NCBI GenBank assembly: GCA_963798795.1
Contig: CAWCUZ010000012.1
Span: 1 to 64,000 of the forward strand
DNA length: 64,000 bases
Direction: 5' to 3'
Source of the DNA: CAWCUZ01 sp963798795
GTDB taxonomy: Bacteria; Acidobacteriota; Vicinamibacteria; Vicinamibacterales; SCN-69-37
The notes beneath the pieces were generated by a model. That model was given only the letters and a program-made list of their open reading frames with translations, did no database searches and had not been told where the DNA came from. Shown in pieces: positions 1-8,370 of the stretch (the first letter of the stretch is position 1; every line of letters begins with the position of its first letter). The position numbers and the translations under genes are program-made.

Positions 1-11
1 GGGAGCGCGCC

Positions 12-67
12 GGGCGGGTCAAGGGCGCGCCGGCGGCGAGCGCAGCGAGCGGAGCCTTGACGCGCCC
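12..67. repeat. Inverted repeat at window start, possible terminator
   Basis: The arms GGGCGGGTCAAGG (12-24) and CCTTGACGCGCCC (55-67) pair at 12 of 13 positions. An outer GGGAGC/GCTCCC pair (1-6, 72-77) extends the stem. The loop contains the GCGAGCGCAGCGAGC run. It lies just past the stop of the minus-strand gene ending at 113, so it could be a terminator, but there is no T-run and the left context is missing. Confidence 0.4.
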
Positions 68-112
68 AAGAGCTCCCGGACAATCGAACACCGGAGCGAC
101 CAACAGTAAGCG

Positions 113-604
113 CTATTCGTCCTGGAACACGGCTCGCGTCAGGTCGATCGGTCGTGCGCCGTCCAGCGGAAGGATCGGGGTCTGCGAGAGGAACCGCATC
201 AGTTCCTCTGGTGACTCGGGTTCGGTCCGTCGAGCGTCCCCCGATTGAGCCATGAATGCGAAGTCGTTCAAGGTGCCAAGCAAGCTACGGTTCCTGGTCC
301 GGCCGAACGCCAACTCCGACATCCGCATCCGCTCATCAGCGATGTCCGCGGCGGCGATGCCGACGATGGCCAACCTCTCGCACACGGCGTCCGGAAAGAC
401 CGTGGCCAAGCGCTTCGATTCGGTGATCGGAATGACGACCGGAAGGCGAGACCGTTCGCTGATGAAAAGCAGGTACTGACGTCGGCCGATCTGGAGGATG
501 TTGCCGTACCAATCGCCGAGCCGCGTGGTGGACTCGACGGCCGGCAAGTCGCCGACCTGTTTCAGCCGGACGAGCAGCTTCTGCGCACACCGGAGAACGA
601 CCAT
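113..604 (-). CDS. DUF6933 domain-containing protein
   Basis: This 163-residue protein has the pattern I associate with the DUF6933 family: an N-terminal MVVLRCAQKLL strand, a LGDWYGNIL motif near residue 30, then YLLFISERSRLPVVIP near residues 45-60. The family has no established function; it is a small cytoplasmic protein, often scattered in mobile or accessory regions. There is no signal peptide or membrane segment. The C-terminal 40 residues (after DFAFMAQ) look like a less conserved extension. It stands alone, with no operon partner, inside the accessory block bounded by the tRNA-Ser fragment at 3857. The family call is from memory of the motif pattern, not a search. Confidence 0.65.
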   Translation of the reverse strand: MVVLRCAQKLLVRLKQVGDLPAVESTTRLGDWYGNILQIGRRQYLLFISERSRLPVVIPITESKRLATVFPDAVCERLAIVGIAAADIADERMRMSELAFGRTRNRSLLGTLNDFAFMAQSGDARRTEPESPEELMRFLSQTPILPLDGARPIDLTRAVFQDE

Positions 605-1164
605 CAGTTCGTCAGCCTACAGTACGACATTGTGCGGAGCTCGATCGCGAGCACGACGGCCGGCGCGATCGTGAGATCGATCTGTGCACGAAACTGGGCG
701 CCGATCTGGACGCGATCCGGGCCGCGTTTGTCCGGACAATCTGGACACCGACACGGGGCGTGAGCGACCCGGCTCGCCGGGCCTGTGCCGACCCAGATGC
801 GCGGGAGGCCGGGTCGCTCACGCCCCTCTCCGCCTCCCTTCCTGTCTTCTGCGGGCGGCCCGGCCGGCACAAGGCGCCGGCCGACAAAGACACGGACATC
901 GGCGCAAGTATCGGCAGCTGTGAGGCTTCGCAGCCAAGGCGTACGGTGGGGCGACGATCGACCGTGTCCCGTCGTCGTCACCATGGCGATGGTCGATGGG
1001 GCTGGTGGCCAGCTGGCCATCGGTCCCCCTCCTCGGCCCCCCTCGCTGTCGAGATTGGTGCCGCGGACGAAAGCAACCAGGGGAAGAGAGGAGAGCCTCG
1101 AACGCGCCTTCTGCAGGCCTCCGCGCCGGTCGCGCTACGATCGGAGAGAGGCTGAACGACCACC
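605..1164. other. 560-nt region without a convincing gene
   Basis: Several overlapping frames are open in this stretch, but all are Arg/Pro/Gly-rich shadows typical of GC-rich noncoding DNA. The only structure I see is the 19-bp inverted repeat at 755-826, annotated separately. A promoter for the gene at 1165 would have to lie in the last 150 nt, but no clear -35/-10 pair is visible. Confidence 0.6.
755..826. repeat. Perfect 19-bp inverted repeat
   Basis: The left arm GGGGCGTGAGCGACCCGGC (755-773) and right arm GCCGGGTCGCTCACGCCCC (808-826) are exact reverse complements, separated by 34 nt. The loop is itself GC-rich. It could be a miniature transposable element end pair, a recombinase site or a strong RNA hairpin. 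No flanking gene encodes a recombinase in the window. Confidence 0.75.
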
Positions 1165-1455
1165 ATGGAGCTCAGTGATTTCGTGATCGGCGAGACGTTC
1201 TGGACGCATCACGGCGCGTTCCTCTGCACCGACATCGGCACTCGCGTCGTGGTGGCAGTGAAGCTCGGACCGCGCGAAATCGCACGAGCCGAGAGCGTGG
1301 ATGGAGAGCTCCGGATCACGAAGCGGATAGACGACGACCCGAGCTGGTTGAACGGACCGCCGTATGCCGTCGAGGAGGTCGTGTTCGACGAGAACGAGCT
1401 GGTGGGATGCTTTCGCACTGAGGCCGAACTGCTGGCGGACGGCGGGGACGAATGA
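1165..1455 (+). CDS. Small conserved hypothetical protein
   Basis: This 96-residue acidic protein opens with DFVIGETFWTHHGAFLCTDIGTRVVVAVKL and has NGPPYAVEEVVFDENELVGC near the C-terminus. I recognise it as a widespread short bacterial hypothetical family whose members share the 'W-C-TD-GTR-vvA' and 'GPPYAV-E-VFDE' blocks, but I know of no assigned function. The ATG start gives a complete family-length protein, and it has no signal peptide or transmembrane segment. It is flanked by the 19-bp inverted repeat region upstream and the broken minus-strand pair downstream, consistent with accessory cargo. Confidence 0.6.
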   Translation: MELSDFVIGETFWTHHGAFLCTDIGTRVVVAVKLGPREIARAESVDGELRITKRIDDDPSWLNGPPYAVEEVVFDENELVGCFRTEAELLADGGDE

Positions 1456-1536
1456 CTCTGTCGTGACGGGGATTTCAGTCGCGCAAAGTAACGCTGGGTG
1501 TGACCCTGCGCGACTGGAATCGGCGTTGTCGATGCC

Positions 1537-2522
1537 TCAGGCGACGTTCGCCATCGGCGCCAGGTGGCTGTAGGCGTGCGGCAAGACCAGGGGTTCGATT
1601 TTCCCCGTGCCAGACTCCATCGCCTGTCCCAAGACCGGCGACGAGGCAGTCACCAGCACGCGCTCGCCGTCCTCGCGCCAGCACCGATAGAGAACCGTGT
1701 AGCGGTCGGTCGCGAAGGCTCGCTCGCAACGTTCAAAGCGGCGCCGATCGGCAGGGTCGCTTCAGCCAGCCAGGCCTCCGGCACGACGATCGAAGTACCA
1801 GCGCGCTCCGTCAGCAGCAGCTCGCTCAAAGGCGATGCGAGCTGTGCCCACGCGGTCTTCTGGAGCCGTCCTGGAACGTCGGCCAGGTGCGGTGGAACCA
1901 CGATGCGAACCGTCCAGGCGGGGAGGCGCTCAAGGAGCGGCGCGTGCCGCTGCAAGAAGTCGCGGAACTCGTCGCGCAGTGGGTCTGCATACAGGTAAAC
2001 GAAGACGACGTGGCCGGATGGATGAACGCCGATCGGCAGGCGATCCGGGAAGTGCCGAACGAGCCGTTGATCGCCTTGGTGGACGATCCGATGCGGGCAA
2101 TCGTCGCTCGCGATTCCGCGCCCCGAGAAGTAGTCGACCTTCTCGGCGCGGGCCGACATCCAGACGCTGTCAGGGTTCTCCAGGATGGCGTCCAAAAGCA
2201 TGAGCCGTTCGAGTGCGCGAGGCACGCCAGGCGGCCGGCGAAGTCGGCTGTCGGGCTCGCCGATCGCCTCGTAGATCGCTCGATGACGAACGTGATAAAC
2301 ACGTCCGCGATTGTGCGCGCAGTCGTAGGTCGAGACGAGTCCGAGCCGCACGAGGTTGGTGAAGAATTTCCGCGTCTTCTGGCCAAAGACGATGCCCGCG
2401 AAGCTCGAATAATGGCGCATGACGCAGACGCCCGAGTGGCGGGCGACAAGGACCAGAAAGCGCGCCTGGCGGTCGGTGAATCCGCGCTTCGTGATCGTCT
2501 GAACGGCGTGCTCGAGGTTCAT
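1537..2522 (-). pseudogene. Frameshifted winged-helix-like accessory protein
   Basis: The main frame runs from the ATG at 2522 and encodes a protein with an N-terminal helix-turn-helix-like region (GFTDRQARFLVLVARHSGV, then KTRKFFTNLVRLGLVSTYDC, residues about 12-70). Near 1742 the reading frame fails: the open frame drifts into low-quality Ser/Arg/Ala sequence, while an adjacent frame continues with RRFERCERAFATDRYTVLYR and ends LVLPHAYSHLAPMANVA at a TGA at 1539-1537. That is the natural-looking C-terminus, so one base has been gained or lost. The start overlaps the stop of the upstream broken gene (ATGA), so the two formed an operon. I recall such pairs in integrative elements. The DNA-binding role is inferred from the N-terminus only. 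Confidence 0.6.
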
Positions 2523-3644
2523 CGCAACAACTCCTCAGCCAGCCGCGGATCGGGGGCGCGACCGCCACGCTTGCCTGGTGCTGACGGTGATGGTGAGTCC
2601 GACGCCGCTGATCCACGGCGGCCGCCTCCGCCGCCAGCCCCTCGAGAGCCGACAACACGCGCGGTGCCAGCACTGTGACGACTGAATCCAGAAGACGCCT
2701 TGGAGATGGCGTGAGCGCCGCGGTAATGCAGCGTCTCGACCTCGATATCGAGCGTTCGGAGGTGGCCGTCGCGGTCCTCGTACTCGATGCGCGCGTCGGG
2801 AAACTGGACGTGGCCGTCGTTGTCCGGGAGCTCGTGCTCGACGGCCCAACGATGGATCTCTTCCGGCGTTCGATCGGGCCGTCCGTCGCTGTCGGACTTG
2901 CCACGATTGCGCTCCTGCAGGAATTGCTGGTACTCGCGTTTCAGCTCGTTATCGAGGATGACGCGGCGGATGAAGGCACCGTCTTCGCGGAGGCGCTCGG
3001 CATCCTTGAGATAGGCGCGATAGACCTGCGCGTCGTGCATCAGCTCGCGCGGCCGGTGCACGGCGAAACGGGTGTGGCGTGCGCTTCGCACGCCGGCGTA
3101 GAACTCCTGCCGGGTTTTCGGCTCCTGAGGTCGGCCGCGCTCATCGTCAACATCGCGCCGGTCGCCGAACTCCTGCTCCACACCCGCCAATCGTCAGAGT
3201 TTCGCGCTGCACGTTGGACCAGCGGTTGCGCTCGAGCACATCGCGTCCTCGCTCGGTCAGCACGACCAGCGCGCGGTCGTCACCGATAGCTGGAATCGTC
3301 TCGACGAGTCCTTAGTCCTCAGGTGCCTCAGAATCGCCCCGGTGCGGGTCGAGCGGACGGTCCTGGCCGTCGCGAAGATCGCCGGCGGGCACGACGCGGA
3401 AGGCGCCGACGGTGGCGAGCGTGCGAACCTCCGAGCCGCGCAACCGCACGTCGCTGTCTCGCGCCCAGACACGCTCGCGTTCCGGGCCGCGCGGCAGCTC
3501 GAGGTCGCGCGTGAACACATCGCGCGCGTCGAGCGGCTCGCGCTCGCGCGGATTGGACAGCCCTCCGCGGCTGCCCTGGCTGAGCTCGCGACCGTGATCG
3601 TCGCGGTCGCGTGGGTCATCACTCCAACGAGGATCGAAGTCCAT
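2519..3644 (-). pseudogene. Multiply frameshifted winged-helix accessory protein
   Basis: The start ATG at 3644 follows a good GGAGG site. The Arg/Asp-rich N-terminus leads to DVFTRDLELPRGPERERVW and then LRGSEVRTLATVGAFRVVPA, the start of a winged-helix domain. Continuing the conserved order requires three frame changes: near 3340 into the frame reading TGAILRHLR, near 3317 into GLVETIPAIGDDRALVVLTE, and near 3195 into the frame with QEFYAGV and LKREYQQFLQERNRGKSDSD, which stays open to 2519. Together these parts give the usual winged helix ('LRHLR-GLVET--VVLTERGRDVLE') plus a C-terminal domain. The gene is decayed or mis-sequenced. A TCCAA-T-TTGGA palindrome (3652-3662) overlaps its ribosome-binding region. 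Function unknown; probably an element-borne regulator. Confidence 0.6.
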
Positions 3645-3979
3645 AGTTACCTCCAATTTGGAAAAGCTCCGTCTGAGAGCGCGCAGAGAATCGCCGCGAC
3701 CTGGCGCCGCATCATCCAAAATGTCTCCAAAACTCCGGTAGAATACGGAGGACTGGCGGGGACTCTCGCGGACGACAAGAAGCTGGTAAGTAGTTGGAAC
3801 TCGAACCCTTAGAACCAGAAGTCGCGCGCCATCACCAAGTTAGAAAGACGCGGTCGTAGGGTTCGAATCCCTGCCTCACCGCCAGTTTCACGGCACGGGC
3901 CTTCCGGGACTCGGTACGCTTCCGAGTCCGCGGAGGTGAGACGTCAAGAGTACCGCGTCGGAAGTCAGATGCTCGCACC
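3645..3979. other. Intergenic region carrying the tRNA fragment
   Basis: No gene is supported here. The stretch contains the upstream region of the broken winged-helix gene, a tRNA-Ser 3' end (annotated separately), and about 95 nt leading into the first gene of the glycan cluster. It marks the boundary between accessory DNA on the left and the polysaccharide locus on the right. Confidence 0.6.
3857..3884 (+). other. tRNA-Ser 3' end fragment, putative attachment site
   Basis: TAGGGTTCGAATCCCTG forms a complete T arm (5-bp stem, TTCGAAT loop). It is followed by the acceptor strand CCTCACC, discriminator G and CCA. The G discriminator and the CCTCnCCGCCA ending match bacterial tRNA-Ser. The required 5' acceptor strand GGTGAGG is absent upstream, so only the 3' end is present. 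Site-specific integrases commonly use exactly this part of a tRNA gene as their att core, so this is best read as one end of an integrated element. Confidence 0.65.
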
Positions 3980-4711
3980 GTGCGATTCGATCTGATCGAG
4001 CAGTGGTGCCTCGAGGCCCGATCGATTCCGTCGCCGAGCGCCGGCTTCGGCCTGCCTGACGCGACGCTCGCCGTCCTGCGCCGGATCATCGACGTCCAGC
4101 CAGGGTCTCGCGTGTTCGAATTCGGATCCGGCCGCAGCACGAAGCTGTTCCTCGACTGCGGCTGTGACGTCACCTCGCTCGAAGAGAGCGCGCGGTGGTT
4201 GCGCCAGGCAACGGCGGCGTGCGCAGCCGCCGCCACCGACCGGCGCCATGCGATTCTTCAAACGCTCGCGACCCGGGTCGACGGCCTGGCCGTGTGCCGC
4301 GGGTGGCGGCTCGGCGCGTCGGCGCGTCGGGCGCTCGCGCTCGCCGATCTGGTGCTGATCGACGCGCCCGTGTTTGCGCCGTTTCGCGAGCAGGCACTCC
4401 TCGACGCGCTCCGGTTGGCACCGCAGGCGCTCATCGTCCTCGACGATGCCCGCGATCCGGAAGTGCGCGAGTTCTGCGTCCGGATTGCCGCGCGCAACGG
4501 GCTGCCGTCGCTGGTGTCGGAGCTCGATCATGGCCTGTTTTTCACGACCGCGGCCGGCCGGGACCCGGCGGCGATTCGAGCGCGGCGTGGGCCGACGGCC
4601 ACGCTCCGCACGTGGCGCCGGCTCGCGCGGTTCGCCGGCTACGTCTTGTTCCCCGCTACCAGACTCGATACACGCGATAGCGCCGATACACCCGACGAAG
4701 AATCCGGTTGA
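3980..4711 (+). CDS. Class I SAM-dependent methyltransferase-like protein
   Basis: A 243-residue cytoplasmic protein from a GTG start. Residues about 38-52 read DVQPGSRVFEFGSGRST, the glycine-rich SAM-binding loop (motif I) of Rossmann methyltransferases. ADLVLIDAP (about residue 125) fits motif IV and ALIVLDDARDP the following strand. The substrate is unknown, but as the first gene of the glycan cluster it probably modifies a sugar or a carrier-linked intermediate. Its 3' end overlaps the convergent glycosyltransferase by 56 nt, so one of the two tails may be slightly mis-called. The last 30 residues are not conserved-looking. Confidence 0.65.
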   Translation: MRFDLIEQWCLEARSIPSPSAGFGLPDATLAVLRRIIDVQPGSRVFEFGSGRSTKLFLDCGCDVTSLEESARWLRQATAACAAAATDRRHAILQTLATRVDGLAVCRGWRLGASARRALALADLVLIDAPVFAPFREQALLDALRLAPQALIVLDDARDPEVREFCVRIAARNGLPSLVSELDHGLFFTTAAGRDPAAIRARRGPTATLRTWRRLARFAGYVLFPATRLDTRDSADTPDEESG

Positions 4712-5549
4712 ACGTGCGCACGGGCAGCGGCCAGCCGGCACGGGCACGGCGCCCCGCCCGGGCGCGCGCGATCCGGGCCGTCCACTCGGCCCGCTCGACC
4801 GGCGTGAGCTGCCGCAGGAACAGATCGTTGATCGGCAGATCGCGCTCGAGCACCGAGCCCGCCCAGTGAATGAGCATCGGCATGCGGTCCGAGCCGGTCC
4901 AGAGCGACTCGTACTCGCCGGGATAGTCACCGGCCCAGGTGGACTCCATCTGGTGGGGCGGCAGCGTGAGATTCGTGACCGGCAGCCGCGCGTGAAGCGC
5001 GAGCAGGTTGATGCCGGGTTGATCGGCCGCCAGGCGAAGGCACGTCTTTCGAAAGTCCGGACGGGAGGCGGCGGCCTTGAGCGTCGCGAAGTCAGGGAAG
5101 AATCGCCGGTCGCAGGCGAACTGCCCGGAGTTGAAGACGCGCTTCTGCCACGTCGAACTCTCGCGCGCCATCAGCAGGCGCGACTTGTACGTGTGCGTAT
5201 GCTCGGGCTTGTTCCACTCCGTACACGCCGTGATGATGCCGTCGTACGGCGCCAGCACGGCCTGCGGATCGCGCAGGAACACCACGTCGACGTCTGTGAA
5301 GTGATAGCCGCCCTCGGTCAGCGCCTGATACTTGCGCAGCAACGGATGCGCCCGTTCTGCCGCGAGCCACTCGATGACGGCCGGCACGACCCACCACCGG
5401 GCACCATCAGGCAACTCGAAACGACTGTCGTCGTACGGGATGACCCAGAGCGGGAGATCGCAGCCGGCCGTGCGCAGCGATCGCTCCATGGCGAGGAATG
5501 GCAGGCGCACGTCCGCGCTCGCCATGGTGATGATCTTCTCCAGCCTCAT
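4656..5549 (-). CDS. Glycosyltransferase, paralogue A (DXD type)
   Basis: From the ATG at 5549 it encodes 297 residues, the same length as its paralogue at 7474-8367, which supports this start over the upstream one. Shared blocks include VRLPFLAMERSLR near the N-terminus, TDVDVVFLRD (metal-binding DXD, about residue 95), NSGQFACDR, and MESTWAGDYPG followed by LIHWAG near the C-terminus. The layout fits a GT-A nucleotide-diphospho-sugar transferase that uses Mn2+ to add a sugar to a growing glycan in the cytoplasm. Donor and acceptor cannot be told from sequence. It is divergent from the GT4 gene at 5583, with a 33-nt gap that must hold both promoters. Confidence 0.65.
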   Translation of the reverse strand: MRLEKIITMASADVRLPFLAMERSLRTAGCDLPLWVIPYDDSRFELPDGARWWVVPAVIEWLAAERAHPLLRKYQALTEGGYHFTDVDVVFLRDPQAVLAPYDGIITACTEWNKPEHTHTYKSRLLMARESSTWQKRVFNSGQFACDRRFFPDFATLKAAASRPDFRKTCLRLAADQPGINLLALHARLPVTNLTLPPHQMESTWAGDYPGEYESLWTGSDRMPMLIHWAGSVLERDLPINDLFLRQLTPVERAEWTARIARARAGRRARAGWPLPVRTFNRILRRVYRRYRVYRVW

Positions 5550-5582
5550 ACGACGCGCCAATGATAAGGTCAGCGGGCGCAG

Positions 5583-6644
5583 ATGGTGATCGCGTCGTGG
5601 CCGAGTCCCGTGATCGACGCGCCGTCCCACTTCGGGTATCTCGAGTTGTCGACCGCGGCGCTGGGTCGCGCCGGCATTGACACCGTGCCCCTCGAGTGGT
5701 CGGCCGAGTGGCTGCGCGCGCACGCCGGCACCGTCGATGCGATTCATCTCCATTGGCCCGAGTACCGCTGGTCGCGATCCGACGCGAGTGTGCCGACGCG
5801 AATCCGCCAGATCCTCGCGTTACGACGGTTCCTCGGTGCGGCGGGCCGCGCCGGAGTCGCCCGGATCCTGACGGTGCACAATCTCGAGCCGCACGAGTCA
5901 CCGGACCGGGTCGATCGCTGGGGCATGCGTCGCACCGCGCGGCGGTGCGATTTGATCGTCGTCCACAGCGCGGCGGTCGCCGGTCTCGTGGCCGCGACCT
6001 ACCGCCCGCGCGCGCCGGTGGTCGTGATGTACCACGGCGCGTACGAGCACGTGTTTCCGCCGCCGCGCGCACGAGACGTGATTCGGCGGGAGCTCGGCGT
6101 GCCCGCCGGCCAGGCCCTGATCGCGTGCCTCGGCACGCTCGGTCCGTACAAAGGACACGACGTGGTCTGCGACGCGGCCAGACGACTGTCGGGGAACGCC
6201 CGATTGCTGATTGCCGGCAGGCCCCGACCTGGCCACGACACGCGCGCGCTCGCCGCCGCCATGGCGACGCTCGACGGCGCCACATTCATCGACCGAAACC
6301 TCACGCCGCAGGAATACGCCGACTTGGCCGCCGCCAGCGACGTCATCGTGCTCGCACATCGGCACACGACGGGCAGCGGCGCGCTGCTCGCCGCCTGGTC
6401 GCTCGGGCGGGGCGTCGTCGCCTCTGACCTGCCGCATTTCCGCGAGATTGTCTCGCTGGAACGGGACTGTGGTGTGCTCTTCGCCCCGGGCGATTCGACC
6501 GATCTCGCGCAGGCGGTCACGCGGTACCTGCGGGTCCCTGCGGAGCGGCGTCAGAGCGCGGCGCTGGCGCAACGGGATCGATTCGTGTGGTCGCGCTGCA
6601 TTACGCCGTTCGTCAACGCGGTGAATTCGCTCCGACGCCGCTGA
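5583..6644 (+). CDS. Glycosyltransferase family 4-like
   Basis: 353 residues with the two-domain GT-B layout. The N-terminal half contains DAIHLHWPEYRW and ARILTVHNLEPHES, typical of GT4 enzymes. The C-terminal donor-binding half contains ACLGTLGPYKGHDVVCDAAR, then LLIAGRP, and TTGSGALLAAWSLGRGVVASD, the usual Gly-rich nucleotide-sugar site. The GVLFAPGDSTDLAQAV block closes the domain. It should act on the cytoplasmic face in assembly of the cluster's polysaccharide. It lies between the two paralogous GT-A genes but on the opposite strand, alone. Confidence 0.8.
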   Translation: MVIASWPSPVIDAPSHFGYLELSTAALGRAGIDTVPLEWSAEWLRAHAGTVDAIHLHWPEYRWSRSDASVPTRIRQILALRRFLGAAGRAGVARILTVHNLEPHESPDRVDRWGMRRTARRCDLIVVHSAAVAGLVAATYRPRAPVVVMYHGAYEHVFPPPRARDVIRRELGVPAGQALIACLGTLGPYKGHDVVCDAARRLSGNARLLIAGRPRPGHDTRALAAAMATLDGATFIDRNLTPQEYADLAAASDVIVLAHRHTTGSGALLAAWSLGRGVVASDLPHFREIVSLERDCGVLFAPGDSTDLAQAVTRYLRVPAERRQSAALAQRDRFVWSRCITPFVNAVNSLRRR

Positions 6645-6650
6645 CGCGCG

Positions 6651-7484
6651 TCAGCCTTCGCGCTTCCACACTCCGGGGCCGACCCGCGTGCACCCGCGCA
6701 TGGCCTCGGTCATGGGCACCGCGGCCCGCAGGTGGATCGCGACGTCGGCGCCTTCCGGATCGAACGGGCTGTTCTCCACGATGAGCCCGCCGGATGTCAC
6801 GTGGCGCACCAGCTGCTGAACGACGAGGTGATAGTCGGGGATGTGTTCGAACACATCCATCGCCACGATGGCGTCGTAGTGCGCGCTGATGCACCGAACC
6901 GGGTCGAAGACCCCGTTGTAATACGGCGCGATGGCTCGAACGTGAGGCAGGTGATGTCGGTCGGCCCGAAATCGCACGAAGTCGGCCTGCAGCGGCGAGA
7001 CCTCCAGAAAATCGACGTGAAGACCGCGTTTCGCGAGGCCGATCGTGTGACATCCGGCCCCGGCGCCGAAATCGAGGACGCGGCCTTCCTTGATGACGTC
7101 GAGGCGCGGACTGTACGGGTGGATGGCGTTGCCGAACAAGTAGGACTCGCTCGAGCGATAGAACCAGGTCAGCGTCCGCTGGTTGCGGGGACGGCGCCAG
7201 TTGAACTCGCTCTCGAAGTGGTGTCGTCCGAGTCGCAACAGGTACGGCGCGAGATCGTCACGCCCCAGGCCGGTGAACGCGATCAGGTCATCGACCACGT
7301 CATGACAATTCGGATCACGTTCGATCTCGGCGAGCCGCGCGGCGGCCAGACGTCGGGCCGAGAGCGGCACCAGGGCCACGCGCATCGACGCGAACGCGAC
7401 GGCGCGCCGGGCGAGCCGGGAAAGTCGCGGGCTGAGTCGACGGAGCCGCTTCAGCGCGCCGAGTCGCAGATCCTCACCAGGCAC
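6651..7484 (-). CDS. SAM-dependent methyltransferase
   Basis: The 277-residue reading from the GTG at 7484 overlaps the upstream gene's end by 11 nt. A shorter start at 7385 (MRVALVPL) would still keep the whole domain. GRVLDFGAGAGCHTIGLAKRG is motif I of a class I methyltransferase, followed by HVDFLEVSP (acidic ribose-binding residue) and YDAIVAMDVFEHIPDY (motif IV-like). It probably methylates a sugar or sugar nucleotide in the glycan pathway. It is the last gene of a minus-strand run 10244-6651 that otherwise contains glycosyltransferases. Confidence 0.75.
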   Translation of the reverse strand: MPGEDLRLGALKRLRRLSPRLSRLARRAVAFASMRVALVPLSARRLAAARLAEIERDPNCHDVVDDLIAFTGLGRDDLAPYLLRLGRHHFESEFNWRRPRNQRTLTWFYRSSESYLFGNAIHPYSPRLDVIKEGRVLDFGAGAGCHTIGLAKRGLHVDFLEVSPLQADFVRFRADRHHLPHVRAIAPYYNGVFDPVRCISAHYDAIVAMDVFEHIPDYHLVVQQLVRHVTSGGLIVENSPFDPEGADVAIHLRAAVPMTEAMRGCTRVGPGVWKREG

Positions 7485-8367
7485 GGTAGATCCGGTAGCG
7501 GGGATATACGCGCCGCAGGATGCGATTGGCCAGTCTGACGGGCGGCGGCCATCGTGCAAGACGCGCCTGTGCGCCGGCGACGTACCGATCCCATTCCGCT
7601 CGCTCGGCCACCGACAGGTGGTGGTGGAAGAGCGCATTGATCGGCCGATCGTCCTCGAGTTCGAGCAGCCTGCCGGCCCAGTGAATCAGGAACGGCGTGC
7701 GTTCGCGATCCCGCCACAGGGCTTCGTAGTCGCCAGGGTAGTCGCCGGCCCACGTCGACTCCATGCAGATCGGCGGCAGGGTGAGATTCGTCACCGGCAC
7801 ATCGGCGTGAAAGGCGAGCAGGTTCATGGCCGGCTGGTCCGCCGGGTACCGGAGGCACGTCTTTCTGTAATCGCGGTGCGTGGCCACGGCCTTGAGCGAC
7901 TCGACACTTTCGAACAGCGGCCGATCGCAGGCGAACTGCCCGCTGTTGAAGACGCGTCTCAGCCACGTCGAGCTGCGCCGGCTCATCAGGGCGCGCGATT
8001 GCCGCGTGTGCGTGTTTTCAGGCTTGTTCCATTCCGTACAGGACGCGACCAGTCCGGCGTACGGCCGCAACACGTCCTCCGGGTTGCGCAGAAAGATCAC
8101 GTCCGTGTCGGCGAACAGGTAATTGCCGACGGTCAGGCACTGGAATTTCCGCAGGCGGCGGTGTGCCTGCTCGGCCGCCAGCCACTCGGTGATCGCCGGC
8201 AGCCGCCACCACTGGGCGCCGGGCGGCAAGTCGAACCACCCGTCGTCGTCGTGCGGGATCAGCCAGATGGGCAGGCGGCATCCGGTCGCGCGCAGCGAGC
8301 GTTCCATCGCGAGGAACGGCAGACGCACCTCCTCGCTGGCCAGGCAGATGATTTTGTCGATCTGCAT
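7474..8367 (-). CDS. Glycosyltransferase, paralogue B (DXD type)
   Basis: 297 residues, collinear with the protein at 4656-5549 over its full length: VRLPFLAMERSLR, then ADTDVIFLRNPEDVL (DXD), CTEWNKPENTHT, NSGQFACDRP, MESTWAGDYPGDYEALW and FLIHWAG. The two are clearly products of a local duplication, now about 2 kb apart, and presumably add related sugars. It has a GT-A fold and metal-dependent mechanism by family inference. Translation is coupled with the methyltransferase that follows (11-nt overlap), and the GT2 gene precedes it by 3 nt. Confidence 0.7.
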   Translation of the reverse strand: MQIDKIICLASEEVRLPFLAMERSLRATGCRLPIWLIPHDDDGWFDLPPGAQWWRLPAITEWLAAEQAHRRLRKFQCLTVGNYLFADTDVIFLRNPEDVLRPYAGLVASCTEWNKPENTHTRQSRALMSRRSSTWLRRVFNSGQFACDRPLFESVESLKAVATHRDYRKTCLRYPADQPAMNLLAFHADVPVTNLTLPPICMESTWAGDYPGDYEALWRDRERTPFLIHWAGRLLELEDDRPINALFHHHLSVAERAEWDRYVAGAQARLARWPPPVRLANRILRRVYPRYRIYRAW

Positions 8368-8370
8368 GGG

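Noticed and set aside
3790..3884. A complete tRNA gene
   Set aside because: Only the T arm and 3' acceptor strand are present; the pairing 5' strand and anticodon arm are missing.
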